Positions 1 through 8,906 of a stretch of DNA of 64,000 nucleotides are shown piece after piece. Within the stretch, counting starts at the first letter, position 1. Every line of letters starts with the position of its first letter. The notes under the pieces were generated by a model. The model did not search any database. It was not told where the DNA came from and saw only the letters and a program-made list of their open reading frames with translations. The position numbers and the translations under genes were made by a program. Source of the DNA: Rhizobium sp. L51/94 (GTDB lineage Bacteria; Pseudomonadota; Alphaproteobacteria; Rhizobiales; Rhizobiaceae); contig NZ_CP072142.1 of NCBI RefSeq assembly GCF_019355555.1, positions 186,001 to 250,000 of the forward strand, in the 5' to 3' direction.

Positions 1-714
1 CAGGGCAGCCAGGGCCGCAAGCGCGCCGGAGATGACATAGGCGGTGATCTTGGTGCGGGCGATGGGGACGCCGGCGACGTAGGCTGCTTCCTCGTTGCCG
101 CCAACGGCCAGGAGATATTCGCCGATCGGCGTCTTCTTCAACAGGATCCATGCCGCAACTGCCACGACTGCGACGATCCAGACAGGCGTCGGCAAGCCCA
201 GGAGGTTGCCATTGAACAGGCTGCGGAAGCCGACAGGAATGCCGAGCACGGGATTGCCGCCCGTGTAGATCAACGCAATCGCCCTGTAGGTGCTGAGCGT
301 ACCCAGCGTGACGATGAACGGCTGCAGCCCGACATAGGCGACAAGCACGCCGTTGATGAAACCGCAGACGGCGCCGATGCCGATGCCGGCAAGGATCGCC
401 AGCGGGATCGGAACGCCCGAAAGCAGCATTGTTGCCGATATCACAGCCGCGATGGCAGCCGTCGGGCCCACCGAAAGATCGATGCCGCCAGAGATGATGA
501 CCAGGGTCATGCCGAGCGCGAGGCAGGCATTGATGCTGGACTGCTGCAGGATATTGACGAGGTTGCGTTCGGAGATGAAGCCCGGGACGATCGCTGCAAA
601 CACCGCCAGAATGACGATCAGTCCGATTAGGGTGCCGGCGTCACGCAGCGAAAAGGAGAAGCGGCCGAAACCGGAGGAAAGCTTTGTCGCATCGGCGGGT
701 GACGTATGGTTCAT
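1..714 (-). CDS. Sugar ABC transporter permease, RbsC family (partial, 3' end beyond window)
   Basis: Inner-membrane channel subunit of a ribose/xylose-type sugar importer. The visible 238 codons start MNHTSPADATKL and then run through successive hydrophobic helices. They include the family stretch around LGMTLVIISGGIDLSVG, typical of RbsC-like permeases of the BPD_transp_2 family, and a later VGGNEEAAYVAGV loop matching the conserved G-N-x-x-A-A region of these permeases. The ATG at 714-712 is preceded by AGGAG at 725-721. It lies 25 bp downstream of the ATPase gene and is clearly the last visible gene of the same operon. The stop codon lies left of position 1. The sugar cannot be deduced from the permease. 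Confidence 0.93.
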   Translation of the reverse strand, partial: MNHTSPADATKLSSGFGRFSFSLRDAGTLIGLIVILAVFAAIVPGFISERNLVNILQQSSINACLALGMTLVIISGGIDLSVGPTAAIAAVISATMLLSGVPIPLAILAGIGIGAVCGFINGVLVAYVGLQPFIVTLGTLSTYRAIALIYTGGNPVLGIPVGFRSLFNGNLLGLPTPVWIVAVVAVAAWILLKKTPIGEYLLAVGGNEEAAYVAGVPIARTKITAYVISGALAALAAL

Positions 715-739
715 GATGAGCTCCTATACTTTTCAGCGC

Positions 740-2263
740 TCACGCAGCCGGAGCTGACATGGGGGATTGACTGACGCCGGGAATGGCATGGGCGACGATG
801 GCGCTTTCGGACAGATCGGCGCGCTCGATCTCGGCGGCAATCCGCCCCTCGCGCATGACAAGCACCCGGTCGGAGAGACGAATGACTTCTGGCAGCTCGG
901 AGGAGACAACGATGATCGAGTGACCGTCGGCGGCCAGGGCCTCGATCAGCTGGTAGATTTCCGACTTCGCCCCGACATCGATGCCGCGCGTGGGTTCGTC
1001 GAACAACAATATCTGCGATTTGGCCGCCAGCCAGCGCGCAATAATCGCCTTTTGCTGGTTGCCGCCGCTGAATAGCCGAATGGGCCGGTCCAGCTGGAAA
1101 GGCCGCAGGTTGACACGGCGCAGCAGGTCGGTCGCGGTCGCCCGAAGCTTGCCATTGCGGATGATACCCGCCTTTGAAAAGCTGCCCAAGGACGCAAGCG
1201 CCATATTGTTGGTCACCGAGCGACCGGGAATGATGCCTTCGCGCTTGCGCTCTTCCGGCACAAGGCCGATGCCGGCAGCGATGGCGTCGCGCGGGCTGCG
1301 CAGAGGAAGCGGCTTCCCGTCGATTTCGACCGAGCCCGAGATGATACGGTCAACGCCGGCGAGCAGGCGCAGCAGTTCGGTGCGTCCGGAGCCGACGAGC
1401 CCGGCCACGCCGAGCACTTCGCCGCGGTGCAACCGAAACGAGGCATCGCTAATCTTGGTCGCCGAAGACAGGCTCTTGGCCTCGAGCTTCACCGTGGTCG
1501 TGGCATGCGACACATGCTTTTCCTGCATCAGCTGGCGGCCGACCATCATGGTGATGACATCCTGGTGGGATGCCGTGCGGATATCGACGCGACCGACCAG
1601 CTTGCCGTCGCGCATGACGCTGGCGCCCTGGCAGATCTGGAACACTTCGTCCATCTTGTGCGAGACGTAGATGATCGAGACGCCGGTCGCGGCAAGATTG
1701 GCGATGACCTCGGCGAGCTTTTCGAACTCGCTGGGTGTCAGGCTCGAAGTCGGTTCGTCCATTGCGATGATCTTGGCGCGGTCGAGCAGCGCACGACCGA
1801 TCTCGACGATCTGGCGCTGGGCGACCTTCAGCGTGGATATCGGCGCTGCCGGATCGATGGTCGGGTCGATCATCGCCAGCGCTTCCGCGGCTCTGCGCTC
1901 CTGCTCGTGCCGTGCGACGAAAATGCCGCCGGCCGAGGTCAGGGGATGACCGAGGAACATGTTCTGGGCGACGCTGAGATGCGGCACCTGCTGCAGTTCC
2001 TGGTGGATCATGGCAATGCCGGCCAGGCGGGCGTCGGAAGGGTTACGGAAGGAGACCGCCTCGCCATCAACGAACACGCTGCCGCTGGTTGGCCGGAACA
2101 CGCCGGACAGGATACGAAGAAGCGTGGATTTGCCGGCGCCGTTTTCCCCGAGAAGCCCGTGGATTTCGCCCGGCGGAACATCGAAGCATATGTCCGACAG
2201 GGCAAGGACGCCGGGGAACGACTTGGATATGGATTCAAATCTTAGTCTGGGCGTCTGCGTCAT
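740..2263 (-). CDS. Sugar ABC transporter ATP-binding protein, RbsA/XylG family
   Basis: Energises sugar import. About 507 residues with two tandem nucleotide-binding domains, as usual for RbsA-like proteins (about 500 aa). The first has Walker A GENGAGKST, a signature-like TLKVAQRQ and Walker B IIAMDEPTSSLT. The second has the usual divergent Walker A VAGLVGSGRTEL, then FSGGNQQKA and LLFDEPTRGIDVG. The ATG at 2263 (protein starts MTQTPRLRF) is preferred over the upstream in-frame start at 2299 because AAGAGGTG lies just upstream of it and the longer version adds a non-homologous leader. The gene lies between the binding protein and the permease, and a strong stem-loop (2288-2313) lies just upstream of its ribosome site. 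Confidence 0.93.
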   Translation of the reverse strand: MTQTPRLRFESISKSFPGVLALSDICFDVPPGEIHGLLGENGAGKSTLLRILSGVFRPTSGSVFVDGEAVSFRNPSDARLAGIAMIHQELQQVPHLSVAQNMFLGHPLTSAGGIFVARHEQERRAAEALAMIDPTIDPAAPISTLKVAQRQIVEIGRALLDRAKIIAMDEPTSSLTPSEFEKLAEVIANLAATGVSIIYVSHKMDEVFQICQGASVMRDGKLVGRVDIRTASHQDVITMMVGRQLMQEKHVSHATTTVKLEAKSLSSATKISDASFRLHRGEVLGVAGLVGSGRTELLRLLAGVDRIISGSVEIDGKPLPLRSPRDAIAAGIGLVPEERKREGIIPGRSVTNNMALASLGSFSKAGIIRNGKLRATATDLLRRVNLRPFQLDRPIRLFSGGNQQKAIIARWLAAKSQILLFDEPTRGIDVGAKSEIYQLIEALAADGHSIIVVSSELPEVIRLSDRVLVMREGRIAAEIERADLSESAIVAHAIPGVSQSPMSAPAA

Positions 2264-2287
2264 GTCTCGGCACCTCTTGTACTCGGA

Positions 2288-2313
2288 GACGCCGGCCATT
2301 GCTGGCCGGCGTC
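2288..2313 (-). other. Intercistronic stem-loop between binding-protein and ATPase genes
   Basis: A perfect 11-bp inverted repeat (GACGCCGGCCA / TGGCCGGCGTC) with a TTGC loop. It lies between the stop of the binding-protein gene (2334) and the ATPase start (2263). There is no T-run after it in the direction of transcription, so it is more likely an mRNA-stabilising or attenuating hairpin than a simple terminator. Such hairpins often raise the yield of the binding protein over the membrane components. Confidence 0.7.
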
Positions 2314-2333
2314 GGATAACTGGCTGCTGAATG

Positions 2334-3398
2334 TCAGGGAGCCTTGGCCGCGTCTTCCATCAGGACGGCGCGGATGGCGGTGTCGTCACCCTGGTAGCGT
2401 GCGATGTTGTCCTTGGTGATCAGGGCCTGGGGCGTCGCGACGACGCGCGGAACCTTCTGGCCGGCAACGAGCCGCAGCGCGGTTTCCAGCGCGACTTCGC
2501 CGGTCAGAACCGGGAAGCTGTCGACAGTTCCGGTGAGTTCACCGGCCTTGATCGACTTGTAGGCGTCTGAAATGCCGTCGGTGCCGAAGACTGCGACCTT
2601 GCCTTGGAGACCGGCCGACTTGACGGCCTCGACGATGCCGAGCGCCATGCCGTCATTGTTGGCATAAAAGCCGATCAGATCGGGATGCTGCTGCAGGATG
2701 TTGGTGGCAGCGTCGTAGGACGTCTGGCGATCCCAGTTGCCTGGAACGCTGGCAACCACCTGGAACTTGCCGTTCTGGGTGATCGTCGACTTGAAGCCGT
2801 CGGTGCGCTGCACGGCAGCGTAGACACCGGCCTGGCCTTCGACGATGGCAACCTTGCCACCTTCAGGGCGGTTCTCGATGAACCACTTGGCGACGCGGGC
2901 GCCGTTATCGCGCTGGACGTTGCCGACATAGTGTTCCGCCTGTGGAATGACGGCATCGTTGACGTTGACCACTGGAACATTGGCCGCTTTTGCCTGCTCC
3001 ATTACCGGCTGCAGGTTGGCATCGGTCTGGGGCGATACCAGCAGCACGTTGAAGCCCTGCGTAATCAAGCCTTCGGCAATCGTCAACTGGCCGAGCTGGT
3101 CACCCTCGCTCTGGGCTGCCTGGTAGGCGACGGAAACGCCCATCTTTTCGCCGAACTTCTTGTAGCCATCGCCGAGCGAGCGCCAGTATTCGTTGGTCAG
3201 CGTCTTGGAGACGGCGCCAGCCTTGGTGCCAGCGGCTGGCTTGGGCAGCGGGCCTAGCTTCGCATCGAGCTGCGACCAGTCGATGCGGTCCTTCTCGGTG
3301 TCCGAATTCAAGGGCGCCAGTTCCTGTGCCATGGCGGCGCTGAACAGCAAGGTCGCCGCCAAACCGCCGGCAAGCGTGGTTTTCAGAAAAGTCTTCAT
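2334..3398 (-). CDS. Periplasmic sugar-binding protein of ABC transporter (RbsB/periplasmic-binding-protein type 1 family)
   Basis: Captures the sugar in the periplasm and delivers it to the permease. 354 residues. The N-terminus MKTFLKTTLAGGLAATLL followed by FSAAMAQE is a clear Sec signal peptide with an AMA-like cleavage site. The mature protein has the two-lobe pattern of the ribose-binding family: an early SVAYQAAQSEGDQ region, the middle VLLVSPQTDA segment and a late VAVFGTDG segment, like RbsB VVGFDG. There is a longer spacer (about 40 aa) before the first lobe than in E. coli RbsB. It is the second gene of a four-gene operon headed by the isomerase-like gene. The ligand is unknown. 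Confidence 0.92.
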   Translation of the reverse strand: MKTFLKTTLAGGLAATLLFSAAMAQELAPLNSDTEKDRIDWSQLDAKLGPLPKPAAGTKAGAVSKTLTNEYWRSLGDGYKKFGEKMGVSVAYQAAQSEGDQLGQLTIAEGLITQGFNVLLVSPQTDANLQPVMEQAKAANVPVVNVNDAVIPQAEHYVGNVQRDNGARVAKWFIENRPEGGKVAIVEGQAGVYAAVQRTDGFKSTITQNGKFQVVASVPGNWDRQTSYDAATNILQQHPDLIGFYANNDGMALGIVEAVKSAGLQGKVAVFGTDGISDAYKSIKAGELTGTVDSFPVLTGEVALETALRLVAGQKVPRVVATPQALITKDNIARYQGDDTAIRAVLMEDAAKAP

Positions 3399-3453
3399 CG
3401 GTTCCTCCCGAATATGAAATGGAAACAGCAGCGTCTGCGCTGCGGAGATTGCG

Positions 3454-4443
3454 TTATGCTCCCGCGCCGAACATCAATTCCTGGATGACGGCTTGAGCGG
3501 AAACAGCATCCTGTCGGTCAATCGCGCCGGACAGGCGATTGTCCTGCTCGAGGCGATCCACGACCTTCAGCATCCGCTGCACGGTCTGGATATTCACCTC
3601 GCATTCGTGAACCGGATCGAGCCCGGTCATGTCTGGGAACGTGTCGAAATAGATGGCGCCGTCATATCCGTCCTTGCGGATCTGGCGCAGCAGCTCGATG
3701 GTCTGCAGCGTATGTACCGCGCCCACCATCAGGCCGTCGTCGCGCTTGGCGTAGCCATCGTTCAGGTGCACACCGAGCACGCGGCTGTAGCGGGCGATCA
3801 ATGCTGCCGCGAAGGCCGGCTGCTCGTCGGCATAGAGCACGTGGGCGAAGTCGAGCGTGACGCCGAGGTTTGGCATGTCGACGTCCTTGATCGCCAGCAG
3901 CGTCGTCGCGCAGTCGGGCATCAAGCTATAGGAACGGGGCTCGTTCGGCTTGTACTCGATGCTGATCAGGCAATCCTTGTCATGCTCGCAGACTTCACGA
4001 ATACCGTCCAATTCGTATTTCCACAGCGTGGCGTAGTCGGCCTGGAACGCGTAGTCGAAACCGTCCTGGCCAAGCCAGATGGTCATCAGGTTGCTACCGG
4101 CTTCACGCGTTGCGTCGATGCCTTTTTTGGTCAGTTCGATCGCTTCACGACGGACCGCAGCGTCAGGATTGGTGAAAGCGCCGATCTTGAAAGCCGGGTT
4201 GGTATAGTAGCGCATAGCAAAGCCGTTGATGGAAAGGCCGAGATCGTTGATCTTTTTGGCCAGCTCGCGGGGATTTTCCGAAACGTGGTCGGGGTAGTTG
4301 AGATCCAGATCCGTCAGGCCCTTCACCTTCGCGGCCCGGGCGACCATCTGCGAAACGGTTGGCTTGCCGGAAAGGTCCGGCCATTCCGCCTGCGGCCGGG
4401 AAGCAAATGAATTGAGGCGGGTGGCGAATTTCAACTGGGTCAC
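3454..4443 (-). CDS. Sugar isomerase/epimerase-like TIM-barrel protein (xylose-isomerase-like superfamily)
   Basis: 329 residues with the pattern of AP-endonuclease-2/xylose-isomerase-like TIM barrels. Candidate metal ligands are Glu in SIEYKP, Asp in VTLDFAHVL, His in VLGVHLNDG and Asp in YFDTFPDMTG. The E-D-H-D order recalls L-rhamnose-isomerase-type sites more than the E-D-H-E of tagatose/psicose 3-epimerases, but the protein is shorter than bacterial RhaI (about 420 aa). It is probably a cytoplasmic isomerase acting on the sugar brought in by the downstream ABC transporter. It is the first gene of the operon: its stop lies 56 bp before the binding-protein ATG. I do not know the exact substrate. 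Confidence 0.8.
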   Translation of the reverse strand: MTQLKFATRLNSFASRPQAEWPDLSGKPTVSQMVARAAKVKGLTDLDLNYPDHVSENPRELAKKINDLGLSINGFAMRYYTNPAFKIGAFTNPDAAVRREAIELTKKGIDATREAGSNLMTIWLGQDGFDYAFQADYATLWKYELDGIREVCEHDKDCLISIEYKPNEPRSYSLMPDCATTLLAIKDVDMPNLGVTLDFAHVLYADEQPAFAAALIARYSRVLGVHLNDGYAKRDDGLMVGAVHTLQTIELLRQIRKDGYDGAIYFDTFPDMTGLDPVHECEVNIQTVQRMLKVVDRLEQDNRLSGAIDRQDAVSAQAVIQELMFGAGA

Positions 4444-5707
4444 TGGACTACGCTCGCATCGTTATCGACCGCGTTTACTTCACATATTTATATTTTTTTG
4501 TAAAGTTATGAAATGTTGTGCTGTGCAACAAATCGCTCTTGCGCCGCCGCGCGGCGTGCTTCTTCTCAATAGGCGTTCACAAATGTCATCCTGCACGCGG
4601 AGCATTTGGCCCTTAGCTGAAGTCTTCTGTCGAAGGGCTTGCCCGGTCCTGTGTGGTCGCTGGGGACGTTTTGACAATCGGCGCCCTTCCAAGTCTTCGA
4701 CTTCTGGACGGGAACGTGGCACTCCGCATGCCGGTCGGCTTCTGCGCCGGGAACCACGCGTCCTGCCGCGCCTTCCTGCGGGGTTAGCATCGAGATTGCC
4801 GTCACGACAAGGGAAGCGAAAACTTGCATACTCTGGAGGACAAGGCGGCGGAGCTTGACGAGTACAGGCTGCCTAAGGATTCCAAGCTGCCGTTCAATCC
4901 CTTGCATCCGGTTCACACGGTCCAGAAGCACGGTGTCAGCCGACGGTTCCTCGAAGACAGCGTTTGCAAGGGCGGCGACGGCAGCCTCGTGCTCTTGCCT
5001 CTCAACGCGCCGAGCCAGCGTTCGGGCGAGGACCGGCAGCGGGCAGACCCGCTATCGGCGGCTGACGCCTGGAACTTGGGATACATGAAGGCAGCCGGCC
5101 GCGACCCGAAATTTAGCTCCACGTCGCCTGCATAGCAGGCGGGACCACGTCGTGGGATCGACGCGGATTCTGGCCAACCCCCATGGTTACCTCGTCCAGG
5201 AATGCTACCAGACCTTCGATCCCGGGTTCGGTATCGACATGTGACTTCCAGACGGGGCGCCTCAGACAGGTGATCGCCTCCTCATGCCGAGGGTGACGCT
5301 GAGCAGGAAGATGCAAACGTTCTTGAATCTCAGATTCGTGGACACAAACACCTCATTCGCTTCAGATCGATGCCGGAGAGGTGACACGCACTGAACCGAA
5401 GGAGGATGATCCACCTGAAAGGCCGTGTTGAATTTTCTTATCACCAGGACAGAAATCGGGCACGATCGCTGTTTGGATGGCGCCCATAGTGCTAGCCGAC
5501 CCGAAAGCTCGGTGTTTTGGCTACCTCTACGGCCGGGCTTGTTTTTGTATTTAAGCCGGAACCCATCAGACCTTCGCCCGTTGGGCTTAGCGCGTTCTAG
5601 ACGTTGAGCCGAGCGCGATGCACTCGCCGAACGGCCTTCATCACTCTACCACGTGCCGAGCGTTCGCTCGACAAGGCGGAAATTCCATCATTGCGGAGCA
5701 GATTCAG
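4444..5707. other. Long region without a convincing gene
   Basis: The first about 120 bases are AT-rich (around 4480-4510) and probably carry the promoter of the minus-strand sugar operon. No confident -35/-10 pair could be fixed. The rest holds only short open frames on both strands with no recognisable motif, no ribosome sites and no consistent coding bias. One minus-strand frame (4566-4931) contains a signal-peptide-like segment (MQVFASLVVTAISM) but its remainder is not recognisable. The region looks like decayed DNA and adjoins a broken transposase. Confidence 0.5.
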
Positions 5708-5905
5708 ATGTCCGAAGAACGAGACCTAGAAATTGCAAAAGAATACAGATCGCGAGGCGGCGTAGGCCGATTAATGGAAGATGGTGAAACAATAAGCAGA
5801 GACGAGGGCTTGGACCCACCGGAAGCAGACCAATATTGGGAGGAATTTATCACGCCCCGCGTGGATGCGGGGGATCACCATGGCATTTTAAAGCACTTGC
5901 GCTGA
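5708..5905 (+). CDS. Small hypothetical protein
   Basis: 65 codons starting MSEERDLEIAKEYRS, highly charged and acidic (EGLDPPEADQYWEEF), with no membrane segment or signal peptide. The ATG at 5708 has GGAGCAG about 9 bases upstream; an in-frame upstream ATG at 5618 adds an unlikely leader. I do not recognise the family. It sits isolated in a decayed region, so it could be a remnant rather than a working gene. Confidence 0.4.
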   Translation: MSEERDLEIAKEYRSRGGVGRLMEDGETISRDEGLDPPEADQYWEEFITPRVDAGDHHGILKHLR

Positions 5906-6032
5906 CGGGCGTCGCTGAGGCGCGAACCCACACCCACATTCGTAGCGATCGTGTCCCCCACCGTGGTGCCGCTGACGAGGCGCCAGTATTTTCCGTTAGG
6001 GTCGGGTTGCTTACAGCCAACCTGAAGGATAC

Positions 6033-6590
6033 CACTGATGGGCCTGCGGGGCGTGAAGCTGGCCGTCTCCGATGCGCACGAGGGTATCAAGGCAGCCGCG
6101 TCGAAGGTGCTCTCCGCCACTTGGCAGAGGTGCCGTCTTCCACTTCGTGCGTAACGCCCTGGCCAATGCCGGAAAGAGCGGACGGCGTGTCGTGTCCGCC
6201 TTCATCGCAACGGCCCTTGCCCACGACACTCCCGAAGCTGCAAGCACCAGTGGCGCAATGTCGCCGACCAGATCAGGTCGAAGGTGTCGAAAATGTCCAA
6301 TATCATCGATAGCGCTGAGCATGACGTGGCTCGCCTACATGACCTTTCCCAGACAGCATTGGGCAAAGCTTCATTCGACAAACCCGATCGAGCGCCTCAA
6401 TGGTGAGATCAAACGGCGCACTGAGGTCGTCGGCATCTTCCCCAACACGATGCCATCGTCAGATTGGTCGGTGCCCTTACTGCTTGAGCAGAATGACGAG
6501 TGGGTCGTTCAGCGATCCCGATACATGTCACTTGAGACCATCGCCACAATGAGCGATGATCCGCTCATCAGCCTGCCAGACGCAAGCTGA
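6033..6590 (+). pseudogene. IS256-family transposase, 3' remnant with several frameshifts
   Basis: Three frames together give the C-terminal part of an IS256-type (Mutator-like) transposase. GLRGVKLAVSDAHEGIKAA lies in one frame, then FHFVRNALANAGKSGRRVV in a second, then QWRNVADQIRSK in a third. The second frame resumes with AYMTFPRQHWAKLHSTNP and IERLNGEIKRRTEVVGIFP, where the ERLN-E-K block is diagnostic for the family. At least four frame breaks are needed (near 6135, 6250, 6330 and 6440) and the N-terminal half is missing. The element is dead. No intact terminal inverted repeats were recognised. Confidence 0.85.
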
Positions 6591-6999
6591 TCCATTCCCG
6601 GCTCTGTCCGGAAGGCACGGCGACAGCCGGAGCTACACCACAACATGGGACACGATGTTCGTAGTGGCACGTCGCAGCTGTTTGCTACGTTGGACGTTGC
6701 CACTAGCGCTGTGATTGGCCAGTGTTACAAACACCACCGAGCGAGCAAACTCCTCGACTTTTTGAATGCGGATTGATGCTGACGGATAGAAGGGATGCCG
6801 ACTGTTCCCATTGCTTCTGATGTTTAAAAAAACTCTGGTGCTGCGGTCGCTCGATAATCCCTCTGACGCACGCAGCCACACCGTGATGGCGGGCATAGCT
6901 CAACGTCGGCCTGCAAATTTGCTTAATGAATTAAAGCTATGATGCATATATCCTTGCCGAATAAATGCCGCCTTGCCGAAATTGTACTAGGACTTCTGA
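6591..6999. other. Intergenic stretch after the transposase remnant
   Basis: About 400 bases with no convincing gene on either strand. The short minus-strand frames (for example 6633-6896) have no ribosome site or recognisable motif. The last about 70 bases are AT-rich and end in AGGACTTCTGA just ahead of the diguanylate cyclase ATG at 7000, so the cyclase promoter probably lies here. Confidence 0.5.
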
Positions 7000-7746
7000 A
7001 TGAAACTGGACTGGACGCCAACCGGCTGGACGCGGGTCATCGCTGGCACGATCTCCATCACACTGGCGTGCGTAGGCATTTCGGTGTTCGTTGACTCGTT
7101 CAATTTCGTGAACTTGACGGACGAGGCAATAAACCGCTCGCTTGTCGTGGATATCCTTCTGCCCGTATGCTTGGCTGGCCCATTGCTTTTTCTCTTGTTG
7201 AGGAAAGTTCAGCAACTCGCAATCTCCCACCGCGAACTGACCATCACAGCATCGACAGACAGCTTAACAGCGGTCCTAAACCGAGGCGCATTCACTCTTC
7301 TGGTCGAAAGCTATCTGGCAAGAGCCGAGGAGCAGGTTACGCTGCGTTCCGGTTCACTCCTCTTGATAGACGCCGACCATTTCAAAGCTATCAACGATAC
7401 TTTCGGGCATCAAAAGGGCGACGAAGCTCTGAAGATCATCTCGCAGAGCATTAAGCTTTGCCTCGGACCAGCGGACCTTGTCGGCAGGGTTGGCGGCGAG
7501 GAGTTCGGCGTTTTTCTGCCAGGTGCGGCGGTGACGGAGGCATCCAAGATCGCCGAGCGTATTCGGTCGACAATCCGAAACGCCCAGTTTCCCGCCGGAA
7601 ACGACACAAACCCGCTTTCGGTGAGCGTCGGAGGCGTCACCTTCCAACGCCCCGCTTCGTACGACGAACTGTTTTCCATTGCGGACCAACACTTGTACCT
7701 CGCCAAGGCTAGCGGCCGAAACCGGGTCAATATTGTAACCGGGTGA
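7000..7746 (+). CDS. Membrane-anchored diguanylate cyclase (GGDEF domain)
   Basis: 248 residues. Two predicted membrane helices (about residues 12-31 and 48-67) are followed by a GGDEF domain (about 85-245). This has the substrate loop DADHFKAINDTFGHQKGD, the active-site GGEEF and a late LYLAKASGRNRV. GGEEF is a competent variant, so the protein should make c-di-GMP from two GTP. The allosteric I-site is absent: the RxxD position reads GPAD just before LVGRVGGEEF, so product inhibition of the usual kind is unlikely. No sensory domain is visible beyond the short periplasmic loop. It is monocistronic, next to the transposase remnant. Confidence 0.93.
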   Translation: MKLDWTPTGWTRVIAGTISITLACVGISVFVDSFNFVNLTDEAINRSLVVDILLPVCLAGPLLFLLLRKVQQLAISHRELTITASTDSLTAVLNRGAFTLLVESYLARAEEQVTLRSGSLLLIDADHFKAINDTFGHQKGDEALKIISQSIKLCLGPADLVGRVGGEEFGVFLPGAAVTEASKIAERIRSTIRNAQFPAGNDTNPLSVSVGGVTFQRPASYDELFSIADQHLYLAKASGRNRVNIVTG

Positions 7747-7829
7747 ATACCAGTGTGCGCAATCGAACGCATCGCTGCCTCCGTCCGGTCCGGGCAACTT
7801 GGCGAATGCAAGCGCCCCAAACCCAGCCG

Positions 7830-8072
7830 TTAACCCCTGAACTTACCTTCGTTCATGTCGGCGGGGTCATAGTTCAGCTCCCAGTCTTTCTTCCGCTCCT
7901 TGCCATCGGGTGCCTTGTTGACCGTGGCGTCGTCCGAGCCCGTGAGGACACGCGGCTTGGCACTTGCGACACCATTGTTGTCGCTTGATTTGATGAGCTT
8001 GCGGTATTGGCCGGCGGCGTCTTTTTCGACATCGGCAGCCTTGGCTTTGCTTGGGTTGTCCGGGTTGGCCAT
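7830..8072 (-). CDS. Small hydrophilic hypothetical protein
   Basis: 80 residues beginning MANPDNPSKAKAADVEKD, rich in Lys, Asp and Asn, with no membrane segment or cysteine. It is probably a cytoplasmic, partly disordered protein. The ATG at 8072 is preceded by a strong GGAGGTAAGAG. It runs convergently to the diguanylate cyclase. The family is not known to me; short proteins of this composition are common in rhizobia. Confidence 0.6.
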   Translation of the reverse strand: MANPDNPSKAKAADVEKDAAGQYRKLIKSSDNNGVASAKPRVLTGSDDATVNKAPDGKERKKDWELNYDPADMNEGKFRG

Positions 8073-8197
8073 CTCTTACCTCCATCGTGTCCACAGCAAT
8101 TACACAGCTCCAACCTGTGTTCTGCCCAATGGTTCCCCAGTCCTCCGGGAACTGAAACCACAGTTGCTGGTTGATTCTGGCCAAGGAGGAGGAGAGG

Positions 8198-8434
8198 ATG
8201 AATATCGACAGGGACGGATGGATCAGCAAACGCGCTTACGCCCTCTGGGAGGAGGCCGGCAGACCGAACGGCAGGGATCACGAAACGTGGTGCAAGGCTG
8301 TTGCGGAATACGAAATGATGATGAAAACGCGGGCATCAGTTGACGGAGCAGAGATTCTGCAGTTTCGCGCGCGCGCCAGGACCGGACATTCGGGAACCCG
8401 GTTCAGATCGCAGCTGGGTGCAACCGGACAATAA
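8198..8434 (+). CDS. DUF2934-like small protein
   Basis: 78 residues starting MNIDRDGWISKRAYALWEEA and continuing GRPNGRDHETWCKAVAEY. This is the typical DUF2934 pattern: an R-A-Y-x-L-W-E block followed by G-x-P-x-G and a W. Function is unknown; members are short and common in Rhizobiales. The ATG at 8198 has AAGGAGGAGGAG immediately upstream, which decides against the earlier in-frame start at 8171. It is divergent from the small gene at 7830-8072. Confidence 0.7.
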   Translation: MNIDRDGWISKRAYALWEEAGRPNGRDHETWCKAVAEYEMMMKTRASVDGAEILQFRARARTGHSGTRFRSQLGATGQ

Positions 8435-8498
8435 TGCGACGTCCCAGCCGCATGCTCGTTCCGAGCCCCCATTCACTGGGGGCTTGCGTCTGTCAACG

Positions 8499-8744
8499 TC
8501 AGTGCATCATAAAGCTCGGCTCATTGTCCTTTCGGACCATGTCGGAGTAGAGAAGCGAGCGGATACGTTCGAGCTCTCGCACCTTGATGCGTTCCTTGTG
8601 CAAGACATCAGCCGTGACATCGCGCCAGCCGCTGCTGTCCTCCCCCGTCATCACCCGTCCCCCCGCGTCAAGGAATTCGCAAAATTTCGCTGCCGACACG
8701 ATGCGGCCTGACAGTTCGGCATAATGATTTGCACGGCGGCTCAT
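8499..8744 (-). CDS. Small hypothetical protein
   Basis: 81 residues starting MSRRANHYAELSGRIVSAAK and ending EPSFMMH. A basic and charged C-terminal helix (KERIKVRELERIRSLLYS) is the main visible feature. There is no signal peptide or membrane helix. A CGAGGT lies about 10 bases upstream of the ATG at 8744. The gene is convergent with the DUF2934 gene. I do not recognise the family. Confidence 0.5.
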   Translation of the reverse strand: MSRRANHYAELSGRIVSAAKFCEFLDAGGRVMTGEDSSGWRDVTADVLHKERIKVRELERIRSLLYSDMVRKDNEPSFMMH

Positions 8745-8906
8745 GGAGACCTCGATGCTGTTGGAAACGCGCTGGCGTCCCGGTGATCACTTCCTATAAT
8801 GCCCTATGGTATCCATGGGACTTAGCCAAAACTTTGTTCATCATCAATTAAGGTTAATTTTAACGGGCAGCGCATTCTACCCCGTACGCGACAAGGAATA
8901 TGACTG

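Noticed and set aside
4507..4530. Imperfect inverted repeat TGTTG-N7-CAACA upstream of the sugar operon
   Set aside because: Only 5-bp arms with an unmatched centre; too weak to call an operator.
4566..4931. A 121-residue minus-strand frame with a signal-like segment
   Set aside because: Only a short hydrophobic piece is suggestive; the rest has no recognisable pattern and it lies in decayed DNA.
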